A stretch of 64,000 nt of DNA from Beijerinckiaceae bacterium (GTDB taxonomy: Bacteria > Pseudomonadota > Alphaproteobacteria > Rhizobiales > Beijerinckiaceae), in contig JAIETL010000006.1 in the NCBI GenBank assembly GCA_019745195.1, forward strand, positions 23,913-87,912, read 5' to 3'. The notes beneath the pieces were generated by a model. That model made no database searches and was not told the origin of the DNA. It was given only the letters and a program-made list of their open reading frames with translations. The stretch's first letter is position 1. Every line of letters starts with the position of its first letter. Shown here in pieces: positions 17,029 to 28,848 of the stretch. The position numbers and the translations under genes are program-made.

Positions 17029-17559
17029 ATGACGCTGCCCAACCTCATCACCATCGGCCGGCTCATCCTGGTGCCGCTGGTGATCGTCATGATCGTCAAC
17101 CAGCGCTGGCAGGCGGCTTTCGTGCTGTTCGTCGCGGCCGGCGTCTCGGACGCGATCGACGGCTTCATCGCCAAGCACTTCGACATGGCGAGCGAACTCG
17201 GGGCCTATCTCGACCCGGTCGCCGACAAAGCGCTGATCGTCTCGATCTATGTCACGCTGGCGGTGATCGGCGTCATCCCGGTCTGGCTCGTCATCCTGGT
17301 GGTGGCGCGCGACCTGATGATCGTCTCGGCGGTGATCCTGTCCTGGGTGATGGAAAGGCCGGTGGTGATCGCGCCCATCGTGGTGAGCAAGCTCAACACG
17401 GCCGCGCAACTGGCCTTTGCCGCGCTCGTGCTCGGCACGCAGGCCTTCGGCGTCGATGCGGGGCAGGCGATGCAACTCGGGCAGTTGCTGGTGGCGCTGT
17501 TGACGGTCGGCTCGATGACCGCCTATCTCGCCTTCTGGCTGCGCCATATGGCGGCGTGA
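17029..17559 (+). CDS. pgsA: CDP-alcohol phosphatidyltransferase (PgsA-like)
   Basis: A 176-residue membrane protein beginning LPNLITIGRLILVPLVIV, as in PgsA. The catalytic motif is D-x2-D-G-x2-A-K-x8-G-x3-D-x3-D (from SDAIDGFIAKHFDMA and GAYLDPVADK). The canonical motif has A-R; here it is A-K. Hydrophobic segments follow. It most likely makes phosphatidylglycerophosphate from CDP-diacylglycerol and glycerol-3-phosphate, although a cardiolipin synthase-type acceptor cannot be excluded. The perM-like gene follows after 111 bp on the same strand. Confidence 0.85.
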   Translation: MTLPNLITIGRLILVPLVIVMIVNQRWQAAFVLFVAAGVSDAIDGFIAKHFDMASELGAYLDPVADKALIVSIYVTLAVIGVIPVWLVILVVARDLMIVSAVILSWVMERPVVIAPIVVSKLNTAAQLAFAALVLGTQAFGVDAGQAMQLGQLLVALLTVGSMTAYLAFWLRHMAA

Positions 17560-17670
17560 GGCCGGCGCTCGGGGTGGGCGACCGATTTTGTCGCGCTGCG
17601 GCTTGGAACCTCCTTCGGTTCCACCCATTTCCGCACTGCACATAAAGCGATGGCGCGAGAGGCCTGATCG

Positions 17671-18780
17671 ATGACATTGCAACGTCAAATCGGCTTCTGG
17701 CTCGGTTCGCTGGTCGTCTTCGTGCTGCTGCTCGTGCTGCTGCGCGACGTGCTCCTTCCTTTCATCGCGGCGCTGGCGCTGGCCTATCTGCTCGATCCGC
17801 TGGCCGACAGGCTGGAGCGGCTGGGGCTCGGCCGGCTGACGGCGACGATCGTCATCCTGTGCCTGTTCCTTCTGGTGATCGCGCTCGCCTTGATCCTGCT
17901 CGCGCCGCTGCTCGGACAGCAGCTCGTCGGTCTGGTCGAAAGGCTGCCGACCCTGGCGGCGCGGCTGCAGGCGCTGGTGCTGGAGCAGGGCGCGCCGCTG
18001 CTGGAGCGGCTCGGCGGCAGCAAGCTCGCCGAGGATGCGCAGAGTTCGCTCGGCAATCTCGTCGGCGAGGGCACGAAATGGGCCGGCAGCGTGCTCGCCT
18101 CGCTCTGGACCGGGGGGACGGCGGTCATCGGCGTGTTCTCGCTCTTCATACTGACCCCGGTGATCGCCTTCTATCTGCTGGTCGACTGGGACCGGATGTG
18201 CGCCACCGTCGATGGCTGGCTCCCGCTCGACCATCGCGACACCATCCGCAGCCTCCTGCACGAGATGGATGTCGCCATCGCCGGCTTCCTGCGCGGGCAG
18301 GCGCTGGTCTGCCTGCTGCTCGGCATATTCTATGCCGTCGGCCTCAGTCTGCTCGGCGTCAATTTCGGCGCGCTGATCGGCATCATCAGCGGCGTACTCT
18401 CCTTCATTCCCTTCGTCGGCTCGCTGATCGGCCTCGTTCTGTCGGTTGGCGTCGCGCTGGTGCAATTCTGGCCGGACTGGACCCTGCCTCTGGCGACGCT
18501 TGCCGTCTTCGCCGCCGGCCAGTTCCTCGAGGGCAACATCTTCCAGCCGAAATTCGTCGGCGACTCGATCGGCGTCCACCCGGTCTGGCTGATGTTCGCG
18601 CTGCTCGCCTTCGGCTCCCTGTTCGGCTTCGTCGGCCTGCTGATGGCGGTGCCGCTGGCGGCGGTCGTCGGCGTGCTGTGCCGCTTCGCGCTCAGGCAAT
18701 ATATGGCGAGCCATTTCTACCATGGCGGCGACAGGATGAAGGCCGCCGTGGTCAAGGCGCGCATCGAATCCGATAGCTGA
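17671..18780 (+). CDS. AI-2E family transporter (PerM-like)
   Basis: A 369-residue integral membrane protein. Two N-terminal helices (WLGSLVVFVLLLVLLRDVLLPF) are followed by LAYLLDPLADRLERLGL. A long soluble amphipathic region (~90-150) precedes further helices, including SFIPFVGSLIGLVLSVGVAL and FLEGNIFQPKFVGDSIGVHPVW, the most conserved block of the family. Members include the autoinducer-2 exporter TqsA and PerM; the substrate here is unknown. The position upstream of hdaA matches other Rhizobiales. Confidence 0.88.
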   Translation: MTLQRQIGFWLGSLVVFVLLLVLLRDVLLPFIAALALAYLLDPLADRLERLGLGRLTATIVILCLFLLVIALALILLAPLLGQQLVGLVERLPTLAARLQALVLEQGAPLLERLGGSKLAEDAQSSLGNLVGEGTKWAGSVLASLWTGGTAVIGVFSLFILTPVIAFYLLVDWDRMCATVDGWLPLDHRDTIRSLLHEMDVAIAGFLRGQALVCLLLGIFYAVGLSLLGVNFGALIGIISGVLSFIPFVGSLIGLVLSVGVALVQFWPDWTLPLATLAVFAAGQFLEGNIFQPKFVGDSIGVHPVWLMFALLAFGSLFGFVGLLMAVPLAAVVGVLCRFALRQYMASHFYHGGDRMKAAVVKARIESDS

Positions 18781-18893
18781 GAGCGCAAACTGTTTTCGGG
18801 TCCGATCGAGAAAGCGATCCAAAGCGGACCGCGAGGCTTGCCAGTTGGCGGATGCGGCATAAACTCGGTCGTCTCGCGTGTTTCGGTTGGTCC

Positions 18894-19742
18894 ATGATGC
18901 CAGGGAAGCAACGATCAGCAGCCTGCGCCGCGCTAGCCCTGGCGCTCGCGGCCGGCTTTGCAGCGTTTTCTCCGGAAGAATTCGCGTCGTCCGCGGGCGC
19001 TTCGGAGCCTTTGCGGGCGGGTCAGAGCTTCCGCGACTGCGCCGACGGGTGCCCGGAGATGATCGTCGTTCCCGCGGGCGGTTTCATGATGGGCCCGACG
19101 GAGGCTGGCGATCCTCCGCAGCGTCGCGTCACGATCGGCAGGCCGTTCGGCGTCGGCAAGTTCGAAGTCACGTTTACGGAATGGCAGGCGTGCGTGGCCG
19201 GCAAGGGCTGCAGCCGCACCCCCGACGACAGCAGATGGGGTCGGGCCAACCGTCCGGTGATCTCCGTGTCGTGGGACGACGCCAAGGAGTATGTCGCGTG
19301 GCTATCGCGCAAGACCGGCAAGACGTACCGGCTCCTGTCGGAGGCGGAGTGGGAATACGCGGCACGCGCCGGGAGCACGACCCGCTATAGCTGGGGCAAC
19401 GAGATCGGCCGGGGCAACGCCCATTGCGAGGGCTGCGGAAACCCGCTGGACAAGACCAGGACCGCGCCTGTCGGGTCGTTTAAGCCGAACGCGTTCGGGC
19501 TTCACGATATGCACGGCAATGTGTGGGAATGGGTCGAGGACTGCTGGGAGCGGAATCTGGCCGACGCACCCACCGACGGAACCGCACGCGCATCCGGCTG
19601 CTCGGACGATGACGAGCGCGTCACGCGCGGCGGCGCGTTCCTCTACGACGACCCGACGGCTCTGCAATCGACGGTTCGCAACAACTGGAGCAAGGACGGC
19701 GAAGCCAATGGGATCGGCTTCCGGGTCGCGAGAACGCTGTGA
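18894..19742 (+). CDS. Secreted SUMF1/formylglycine-generating-enzyme-domain protein (catalytic Cys absent)
   Basis: About 282 residues from the ATG at 18894, with a signal peptide (CAALALALAAGFAAF). The rest is a SUMF1 domain: IVVPAGGFMMGP, VGKFEVTFTEWQACV, RPVISVSWDDAKEYVAWLS, YRLLSEAEWEYAARAGSTTR, GLHDMHGNVWEWVEDCW, VTRGGAFLYDD and GIGFRVART. True formylglycine-generating enzymes have catalytic cysteines after the RGGSF motif; here that stretch has Tyr and no Cys, so sulfatase activation is unlikely. Six other cysteines may form disulfides. It is inserted between perM and hdaA. The start is uncertain; an ATG at 18852 is also in frame. Confidence 0.85.
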   Translation: MMPGKQRSAACAALALALAAGFAAFSPEEFASSAGASEPLRAGQSFRDCADGCPEMIVVPAGGFMMGPTEAGDPPQRRVTIGRPFGVGKFEVTFTEWQACVAGKGCSRTPDDSRWGRANRPVISVSWDDAKEYVAWLSRKTGKTYRLLSEAEWEYAARAGSTTRYSWGNEIGRGNAHCEGCGNPLDKTRTAPVGSFKPNAFGLHDMHGNVWEWVEDCWERNLADAPTDGTARASGCSDDDERVTRGGAFLYDDPTALQSTVRNNWSKDGEANGIGFRVARTL

Positions 19743-19869
19743 TGTCGCCACAGCCGGCGGCAGGGCAGCGACGTCAGCCCGCGCGTTGACGGCCTCGACT
19801 GCTTCTGGCAATCCGGCCGCCTCGGCGCTTGCCTGCGTTTGGGCCAGCCGCGACCGCGCAACCGGATTG

Positions 19870-20580
19870 ATGAGTACGCGCCCGTCCATGCCGGACCTTC
19901 CCGCCCGCCCACGCCAGCTCGCCTTCGACCTGCCGGTCGACAGCCGCCATGGCGTCGAGGATTTCCTGATCGGCCCGTCCAACGAGGCCGCCTACAATCT
20001 GATCGAGGCCTGGCCGTCCTGGCCCGACGCCTGGCTCAGGCTCGTCGGCGCGGAGGGCGCGGGCAAGACCCATCTTGCCGCGATCTGGGCGAGGCGCGCG
20101 CATGCCTGGGTCGTGCCGGTCGAGGCTGTGACGGATGAGGCCGTGCCGCATCTGGTCTCCAACGGCGCGCTCGTGGTCGAGGATTGCGATCGCGGTCCGC
20201 GCAACGAGGCGGCCCTGTTCCATCTGATGAACGCGCTGAAGGCGAGAGCCGGCGCGCTGCTGCTGACAGCGCGCGCCGCGCCCGACCAGTGGGGCGTCAA
20301 GCTGCCGGACCTGCTGTCGCGGCTGCGGCTGGCGCCTCACGCCATCATCGAGCCGCCCGACGACGCGCTGCTGCGCGCCGTGCTGGTCAAGCTCTTCATC
20401 GACCGGCAGCTCATCGTCGATACCGGCATCGTCGAGATGCTGGCGCTGCGGATGGAGCGTTCGTTTGCCGCTGCACGCGCGCTGGTCGACGGGCTCGACC
20501 GGCTGTCGCTCGAGCGCGGCCGCCGCGTCACGCGCGTCCTGGCGGCCGAGGCGCTGGCGGGCCAGCTCTCCGCCGGCTGA
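19870..20580 (+). CDS. hdaA: DnaA regulatory inactivator HdaA-like AAA+ protein
   Basis: A 236-residue DnaA-like AAA+ protein without the DNA-binding domain IV. It has an N-terminal clamp-binding motif (QLAFDLP) followed by the Rhizobiales HdaA start HGVEDFLIGPSNEAAYNLI. The Walker A is GAEGAGKTHLA, a Walker B-like strand LVVEDCDRG follows, and the sensor region is AALFHLMNALKARAGALLLTA. With the sliding clamp it stimulates ATP hydrolysis by DnaA and so prevents re-initiation of replication. The start may instead be the ATG at 19888; neither has a clear ribosome-binding site. Confidence 0.9.
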   Translation: MSTRPSMPDLPARPRQLAFDLPVDSRHGVEDFLIGPSNEAAYNLIEAWPSWPDAWLRLVGAEGAGKTHLAAIWARRAHAWVVPVEAVTDEAVPHLVSNGALVVEDCDRGPRNEAALFHLMNALKARAGALLLTARAAPDQWGVKLPDLLSRLRLAPHAIIEPPDDALLRAVLVKLFIDRQLIVDTGIVEMLALRMERSFAAARALVDGLDRLSLERGRRVTRVLAAEALAGQLSAG

Positions 20581-20586
20581 TCAGGC

Positions 20587-21864
20587 TCAGACGCGAGACG
20601 GCCCGGGCGTCGGCGACGTCACGATCCGCGCATGCATCGCCTCGACGAGCAGGTCATGCGCGCGCGCCGCGATCGCGTCGAGCGACGGCGTCTTGACGAA
20701 CATCGCGGCAGCTTTTTCGGTCAGTTCCTCGCGGCTCGGCAGCACCGGCAGATGCCACTGGGCCAGAGCCTCCTGCGCCTGCTGCTGCATCTCGGCCAGC
20801 CGGTCGCTCGCGCGATTATGCAGGTCGGCGAGCGCGACGCGCAGTTCCGCGACGGTCATCGTCGGCAGATGGAGATCGGAGAGGCTCGGCGTGGCGGCAT
20901 AGGCCTCCCAGAACGCGGCCACAGCGCGCTCCAGCGGCACGGAGGCCGCCAGCCGTTCGGCCGAGCGCTCGATCACGCGCGGCGGCAGCGCCTGCGAGCG
21001 CTCGACGATCGCCTGCGGCGGGGCCTTCAGGTCCCAGAACAGCCCGAGCTTCGAGAGGCCGGCGATGATGTAGAAGGTCGGATCCCACTGCCACCAGCGG
21101 AAGCCCTGGCGGACGCTGTACTGATAGGCGTGGTGGTTGTTGTGCCAGCCCTCGCCCATGGTGATGACCGCCAGCCACCAGTTGTTGCGGCTTTCGTCGC
21201 CGGTGACATAGTCCTTGTCGCCATGCACATGGGCGAGCGAGTTGATGCAGAAGGTGCCGTGATAGACGGCGACCGTCGACCAGAAGAAGCCCACGAACAG
21301 CCCTGTCCAGCCGTCGATCGCATAGCACAGCAGCGCCAGCAGGATGGCCGGCGCAAGCTCGAAGCGGTGCAGCAGCCTGAGCTCCGGAAACCTCGTCAGA
21401 TCGCTGATGGTGGCTGAATCGAAACGGTGATGCTGTTTCGAGAAGATCCAGCCCAGATGCGAATAGATGAAACCCGTATGCACCGGCGAATGCACGTCGA
21501 GTTCGGTGTCGGCGTGGCGGTGGTGGTGCCGGTGCTTGGAGGCCCACCAGAGCACGCTCTTCTGCGCCGTCGACTGCGCCAGCAGCGCCAGGACGAACTG
21601 CATGACGCGGCTGGTCTTGTAGGTCCGGTGCGAGAAATAGCGGTGATAGCCTCCAGTCACGGCGAACATCCGCAGCCAGTAGAGGCCGAACGCCAGCCAC
21701 AGCGACGTCGCGGTCACGCCGCTCCACAGCGCCCCGAAACAGGCGAGATGGGCGAGAACGAAGGGAACGGCGGAAGGGTAGACGATATCGCCATCGTCGA
21801 GGGAGGTCGCGCTGTCGGTCAAAAAAGCCTCGGTGAATTCGATCGGAAATCGGGCTGGCTTCAA
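20587..21864 (-). CDS. Acyl-CoA/acyl-lipid fatty acid desaturase
   Basis: About 425 residues, longer than the typical ~300-400. It has the three histidine boxes of membrane di-iron desaturases: HRYFSH, KHRHHHRH and HNNHH, with hydrophobic pairs between them and the conserved WWASKHR, HSHLGWI-like and NSLAH segments. A ~130-residue Ala/Glu-rich C-terminal tail (from about 295) is extra. It probably introduces a delta-9 double bond. The only in-frame start found is TTG at 21864 with no clear ribosome-binding site, so the N-terminus is uncertain. It is transcribed against hdaA and away from ppk. Confidence 0.9.
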   Translation of the reverse strand: MKPARFPIEFTEAFLTDSATSLDDGDIVYPSAVPFVLAHLACFGALWSGVTATSLWLAFGLYWLRMFAVTGGYHRYFSHRTYKTSRVMQFVLALLAQSTAQKSVLWWASKHRHHHRHADTELDVHSPVHTGFIYSHLGWIFSKQHHRFDSATISDLTRFPELRLLHRFELAPAILLALLCYAIDGWTGLFVGFFWSTVAVYHGTFCINSLAHVHGDKDYVTGDESRNNWWLAVITMGEGWHNNHHAYQYSVRQGFRWWQWDPTFYIIAGLSKLGLFWDLKAPPQAIVERSQALPPRVIERSAERLAASVPLERAVAAFWEAYAATPSLSDLHLPTMTVAELRVALADLHNRASDRLAEMQQQAQEALAQWHLPVLPSREELTEKAAAMFVKTPSLDAIAARAHDLLVEAMHARIVTSPTPGPSRV

Positions 21865-22001
21865 CGGGTCGAAGCCGGATCGTTCATATATGCACGAAAC
21901 AGGAGGGAGCCGGATCGCGCAAGGGGGCGGATCGCCTCAGCCGCGGCCGCGCCAGAGCATGACGCAAAAACCTGCGCGCGTCATCGAACCGTCACGCTAG
22001 G

Positions 22002-24260
<2,259 letters not shown>

Positions 24261-24267
24261 CCAGTTC

Positions 24268-25782
24268 ATGCTCCCCGGTTTCGCGCCGGGGCGTCTGAGC
24301 TTCGGCGAGACGATCGCGATCGTCGACATCGGCTCGAATTCCGTGCGCCTCGTGGTCTACGAGATGCTGGCGCGCGCGCCGGCCCAGGTTTTCAACGAGA
24401 AGGAGATGGCGGGCCTCGGCAAGCAGGTCGCCACCACGGGCCGCCTTGCCGACGACGCCATGGCGCGCGCGCTGGAGGCGCTGGTGCGCTTCCGCATCCT
24501 CTGCGACGCCATGCAGGTCGGCTCGATCCGCGTCATCGCCACGGCGGCGGCGCGCGACGCCGCCAACGGGCCGGACTTCCTCGCCCGGGCCGAAAACGCC
24601 ATCGGCCAGCCGATCGAGCTGATCTCCGGCGACCGGGAGGCTTTCCTGTCGGGGCTCGGTGTGATTTCGGGCTTTGCGGAGCCCGAAGGCGTCGTCGGCG
24701 ATCTCGGCGGCGGCTCGCTTGAACTCATCGCCGTCGATGGCGACAGGGTGGGGCAGGGCGTCAGCATGCCGATCGGCGGGCTGGCGCTGATGGACCGCTC
24801 CAAAGGCTCGCTCAAGGCGGCCGAGAAGATCGTGCGCGACCAGCTCGATCATCTGCCGCAGGTCTCAGCCATGCGCGGCAAGGACTTCTTCGCCGTCGGC
24901 GGCACCTGGCGCGCGCTGGCGACGCTGCACCAGCGCCAGGCCGGCTATCCGCTCAGCGTGATGCATGGCTACACCGTGCCGGCCCGCGACGTCGCCGATT
25001 TCACACGACTCGTCGAGCGCGCCGACGCCAATGTGCTGGAGGCGATCGACGCGGTCTCGTCCGCCCGCCGGCCGCTGCTCGCCTATGGCGCGCTGGTGCT
25101 CGACCTGCTGATCAAGCGCGGCCGCCCGCGCGCCGTCGTGATCTCGGCCAGCGGTGTGCGCGAGGGGCTGCTGCACGACATGCTGCCTGGCCACGAGCGC
25201 GCGGTTGATCCGCTTCTGCGCGCGGCGCAGGACTACAATCAGCTTCGCTCCCGCGAACCGCGCCACGGCGCCGACCTGATCGCCTGGACACGGCGGCTGG
25301 TCGCCAGTGCGGGCCTGCCGGAGGCGCCCGGCGACCGCCGGCTGGAGGAGGCCGCCTGCCTGCTGTCCGACATCGGCTGGCGGGCGCATCCCGATTATCG
25401 CGGCGAGCAGAGCCTCAACGTGATCGCGCATGCCGCCTTCAGCGGCGTCGACCACCCCGGCCGCGCCTTTCTGGCGCTGACGGTGTTTCATCGCTATGCC
25501 GGTGCCAAGACCGACACGCCGTCGGCCGAGCGTCTGCGCACGTTGCTGGCCCCGCGCCAGATCGAGATGTCGCAGGTACTCGCCGGCGCGTTCCGCGTCG
25601 CCTATCTGCTTTCGGCGGGCATGCCGGGCATCCTGTCGCGGACCACGCTTCTCTGCGTCGACAGCCGGCTGGTGCTGCGCCTGCCCTCGGACCTGACGGC
25701 GCTCGCCAGCGACCGCGTCATGGGAAGGCTCAAGCAGCTCGGAAAGCTGCTCGGCCGCGAGCAAGACATCGTCGCAGGCTGA
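24268..25782 (+). CDS. ppx: Exopolyphosphatase / Ppx-GppA phosphatase
   Basis: A 504-residue protein of the ASKHA fold. It has the phosphate-1 loop IAIVDIGSNSVRLVVYEM, the phosphate-2 loop VVGDLGGGSLELI, and a C-terminal HD-like helical domain (from ~300). The length is typical of alphaproteobacterial Ppx. It hydrolyses terminal phosphates from polyphosphate and possibly pppGpp. I chose the ATG at 24268, eight bases after the ppk stop and with agaaggg upstream; a GTG at 24196 inside ppk is an alternative. It forms an operon with ppk. Confidence 0.93.
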   Translation: MLPGFAPGRLSFGETIAIVDIGSNSVRLVVYEMLARAPAQVFNEKEMAGLGKQVATTGRLADDAMARALEALVRFRILCDAMQVGSIRVIATAAARDAANGPDFLARAENAIGQPIELISGDREAFLSGLGVISGFAEPEGVVGDLGGGSLELIAVDGDRVGQGVSMPIGGLALMDRSKGSLKAAEKIVRDQLDHLPQVSAMRGKDFFAVGGTWRALATLHQRQAGYPLSVMHGYTVPARDVADFTRLVERADANVLEAIDAVSSARRPLLAYGALVLDLLIKRGRPRAVVISASGVREGLLHDMLPGHERAVDPLLRAAQDYNQLRSREPRHGADLIAWTRRLVASAGLPEAPGDRRLEEAACLLSDIGWRAHPDYRGEQSLNVIAHAAFSGVDHPGRAFLALTVFHRYAGAKTDTPSAERLRTLLAPRQIEMSQVLAGAFRVAYLLSAGMPGILSRTTLLCVDSRLVLRLPSDLTALASDRVMGRLKQLGKLLGREQDIVAG

Positions 25783-25783
25783 A

Positions 25784-26923
25784 TCAGGCGACCGTTACGC
25801 GTCCGCGCAAGATCCGCAGGCTCAAGCTCCCGTTCTTCAGCGCCAGCGCCTTCTCGCCAAAAACCTCGCGCCGCCAGCCCTGCAGCGCCGGCACGTCGGC
25901 CTCGTCGTCGAAGGCGATCGCCTCCAGATCGTCGGACGAGGCGATGATCTTGGGCGCCACGCGCTCGGCGTCCGACACGGCCTTGAGCAGCACCTTGAGC
26001 AGGTCGAGCACCGCGCCGTTGCCGCCGCGTCCGCGCTCACGCTCCAGGCGGGGCAAAGTCTTGGGATCGAGTGTCATGCCCCGCTCGATCGCGGCCAGCA
26101 CCTCGGCCCCGGCGCGCGAGCGCTCGAAGCCGTTGGGCACCGAGCGCAGTTCCGCCAGCGCCTCGACCGAGCGCGGCCCGCGCTGGACGATGTCCATCAG
26201 CGCGTCGTCCTTGAGCACGCGCTGGCGCGGCACGTCGCGAGTTTGCGCCTCGCGCTCGCGCCAGGCGGCGAGTTCGATCAGCAGCGCCAGTTCCCTCGGC
26301 TTGCGGATGCGGCCCTTCAGGCGCTGCCAGGCATTCTCGGGCTTGACCTCATAGGTGCCCGGAGAATTGAGCACGGACATCTCTTCCGCGACCCAGGCCT
26401 CGCGGCCGCTCGCCCTGATGTCGGCGTCGAGCGCGAGATAGACGTCGCGCAGATGGGTGACGTCCGACTCGGCATAGGCGAGCTGCGCCTCGCTGAGCGG
26501 GCGGCGCGACCAGTCGGTGAAGCGCGACGACTTGTCGATGCGCGCCTTGGCGAGGTCGTTGGCGAGCTGCTCGTAGCCGACCGAATCGCCATAGCCGCAG
26601 ACCATGGCGGCGACCTGCGTGTCGAAGAGCGGAGCCGGGATCAGCTTGCCGATGATCCAGACGATTTCGAGGTCCTGCCGGGCCGCGTGAAACACCTTCA
26701 CCACATGCCGGTTCGCCATCAGCAGCAGGAAGGGCGCCAGGTCGAGATCGGGCGAGAGAGGATCGACCAGCACGGCCTCGTCGGGCGAGGCAAGCTGGAT
26801 CAGGCAGAGTTTCGGATAATAGGTCGTCTCCCGCAGGAACTCGGTATCGACCGTGACGAAGGGGTGTTTGGCCAGCCGCGCACAGGCGTCGGCGAGGGCG
26901 GCGGTCGTGGTGATGAGGCTCAT
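25784..26923 (-). CDS. rnd: Ribonuclease D
   Basis: A 379-residue protein with the DEDDy exonuclease motifs: DTEFLRE (Exo I), [12 protein letters not shown] (Exo II) and YAESDVTHL (Exo III with Tyr). One or two HRDC-type helical domains follow ([30 protein letters not shown]). It trims tRNA 3' ends. The ATG at 26923 gives [10 protein letters not shown]. It is convergent with ppx (one base between stops) and divergent from aspS. Confidence 0.95.
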   Translation of the reverse strand: MSLITTTAALADACARLAKHPFVTVDTEFLRETTYYPKLCLIQLASPDEAVLVDPLSPDLDLAPFLLLMANRHVVKVFHAARQDLEIVWIIGKLIPAPLFDTQVAAMVCGYGDSVGYEQLANDLAKARIDKSSRFTDWSRRPLSEAQLAYAESDVTHLRDVYLALDADIRASGREAWVAEEMSVLNSPGTYEVKPENAWQRLKGRIRKPRELALLIELAAWREREAQTRDVPRQRVLKDDALMDIVQRGPRSVEALAELRSVPNGFERSRAGAEVLAAIERGMTLDPKTLPRLERERGRGGNGAVLDLLKVLLKAVSDAERVAPKIIASSDDLEAIAFDDEADVPALQGWRREVFGEKALALKNGSLSLRILRGRVTVA

Positions 26924-27059
26924 GGCCGGCCTCTTAGCAGACGAAGCGCCGTCATGTCGCGGGCGTTCTTGACAATCCGGCTGCGGGCGTGTGCTTAACC
27001 CCGAAACCGCAGCCTGCACCGTCCGCAGTCTCGCATAACGCTCCGAAGAGACCCGTCCC

Positions 27060-28844
27060 GTGACCCTGCACCGCTATCGTTCGCATACCTGTGGCGCGCT
27101 TCGCGAGAGCGATGTCGGCGCGCAGGTCCGCCTCTCGGGCTGGTGCCACCGCATCCGCGACCATGGCGGCGTGCTCTTCATCGACCTGCGCGACCATTAC
27201 GGCATGACGCAGGTCGTGATCGACCCGGATTCGCCGGCTTTCGCGGATGCCGAAGCCGTACGCTCGGAATGGGTCATCCGCATCGACGGCAAGGTCAAGC
27301 CGCGTCTCGCCGGCACCGAGAACGCCAATCTCGCGACCGGCGCGGTCGAGGTGTTCGCCACCGCCATCGAGGTGCTGGGTCCGTCGGGGGAATTGCCGCT
27401 GCCGGTATTCGGCGATCTCGAATATCCTGAGGACACGCGGTTGAAATACCGCTTCCTCGATCTGCGCCGCGAGAAGCTGCACAACAACATCATGCTGCGC
27501 GGCAAGGTCATCGACTCGCTGCGCACCCGCATGAAGCACTCCGGCTTCAACGAATTCCAGACGCCGATCCTGACCGCCTCCTCGCCGGAGGGCGCGCGCG
27601 ACTTTCTGGTGCCCAGCCGGCTGCATCCCGGCAAGTTCTACGCGCTGCCGCAGGCCCCGCAGCAGTACAAGCAGCTTTTGATGATGGCGGGCTTCGACCG
27701 CTATTTCCAGATCGCGCCCTGCTTCCGCGACGAGGACCCGCGCGCCGACCGGCTGCCGGGCGAATTCTACCAGCTCGACGTCGAGATGAGTTTTGTCGAG
27801 CAGGACGATGTCTTCGCCACGATGGAGCCGGTGATCTCCGGCGTCTTCGAGGAGTTCGGTGGCGGCAAGTCGGTGACCAAGAACTGGCCGCGCATCCCCT
27901 ATGCCGAGGCGATCGCAAAATACGGCTCCGATAAGCCGGATCTTCGCAACCCTCTGGTGATGCAGGACGTCTCGGAGCATTTCCGCGGCTCGGGCTTCAA
28001 GGTGTTTTCGCGAATCCTCGAGGACGAGAAGAACCGCGTCTGGGCGATCCCTGCGCCCGGCGGCGGCTCGCGGGCTTTCTGCGACCGGATGAACTCCTGG
28101 GCGCAGGGCGAGGGACAGCCGGGCCTCGGCTACCTGTTGATCAAGGAAGACGGCGAAGGGCAAGGGCCGATCGCCAACAACATCGGGCCCGAGCGCGTCG
28201 CCGCGATCGTGGCGCAGATGGGCCTTAAGCCCGGAGACGCCTGTTTCTTTGCCGCCGGCAACCCCGACAAGTTTTACAAATTCGCCGGCGCGGCCCGCAA
28301 CAAGGTCGGCTCCGAACTTGGACTGATCGACGAAAACGCCTTCGCATTCGCCTGGATCGTCGATTTCCCGATGTATGAGTACAACGAGGACGACAAGCGG
28401 GTCGATTTCTCGCACAACCCGTTCTCGATGCCCCAAGGCGGGCTGGAGTCGCTGAAGAACGACGATCCGCTGTCGATCAAGGCATTCCAGTACGACATCG
28501 CCTGCAACGGCTACGAACTCGCCTCGGGCGGCATCCGCAACCACCGCCCCGAGGCGATGGTGAAGGCCTTCGAGATCGCGGGTTATGGCGAGGAGACGGT
28601 GGTCGAGCGGTTCGGCGGCATGTATCGCGCCTTCCAGTACGGTGCGCCCCCCCATGGCGGCATGGCGGCCGGCATCGACCGCATCATCATGCTGCTGGCC
28701 GGCGCGACGAACCTGCGTGAGGTGGCGCTGTTCCCGATGAATCAGCAGGCCGTCGATCTGCTGATGGGCGCGCCGTCGGAGGCGTCGCCCAAGCAGCTCC
28801 GCGAGGCGCATCTGCGCATCAACGCCCCCGAGAAGAACGGCTGA
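27060..28844 (+). CDS. aspS: Aspartyl-tRNA synthetase (probably non-discriminating)
   Basis: A 594-residue class II synthetase. The OB-fold anticodon-binding domain is [20 protein letters not shown]...[16 protein letters not shown], followed by motif 2 [24 protein letters not shown] and the bacterial GAD insert (~290-420). Motif 3 is [19 protein letters not shown]. It charges tRNA(Asp), and with GatCAB (gatB is at 2.1 kb) it probably also charges tRNA(Asn), which is inference. Start is GTG at 27060. The lipoprotein gene follows 4 bp after its stop. Confidence 0.97.
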   Translation: MTLHRYRSHTCGALRESDVGAQVRLSGWCHRIRDHGGVLFIDLRDHYGMTQVVIDPDSPAFADAEAVRSEWVIRIDGKVKPRLAGTENANLATGAVEVFATAIEVLGPSGELPLPVFGDLEYPEDTRLKYRFLDLRREKLHNNIMLRGKVIDSLRTRMKHSGFNEFQTPILTASSPEGARDFLVPSRLHPGKFYALPQAPQQYKQLLMMAGFDRYFQIAPCFRDEDPRADRLPGEFYQLDVEMSFVEQDDVFATMEPVISGVFEEFGGGKSVTKNWPRIPYAEAIAKYGSDKPDLRNPLVMQDVSEHFRGSGFKVFSRILEDEKNRVWAIPAPGGGSRAFCDRMNSWAQGEGQPGLGYLLIKEDGEGQGPIANNIGPERVAAIVAQMGLKPGDACFFAAGNPDKFYKFAGAARNKVGSELGLIDENAFAFAWIVDFPMYEYNEDDKRVDFSHNPFSMPQGGLESLKNDDPLSIKAFQYDIACNGYELASGGIRNHRPEAMVKAFEIAGYGEETVVERFGGMYRAFQYGAPPHGGMAAGIDRIIMLLAGATNLREVALFPMNQQAVDLLMGAPSEASPKQLREAHLRINAPEKNG

Positions 28845-28848
28845 TCCG

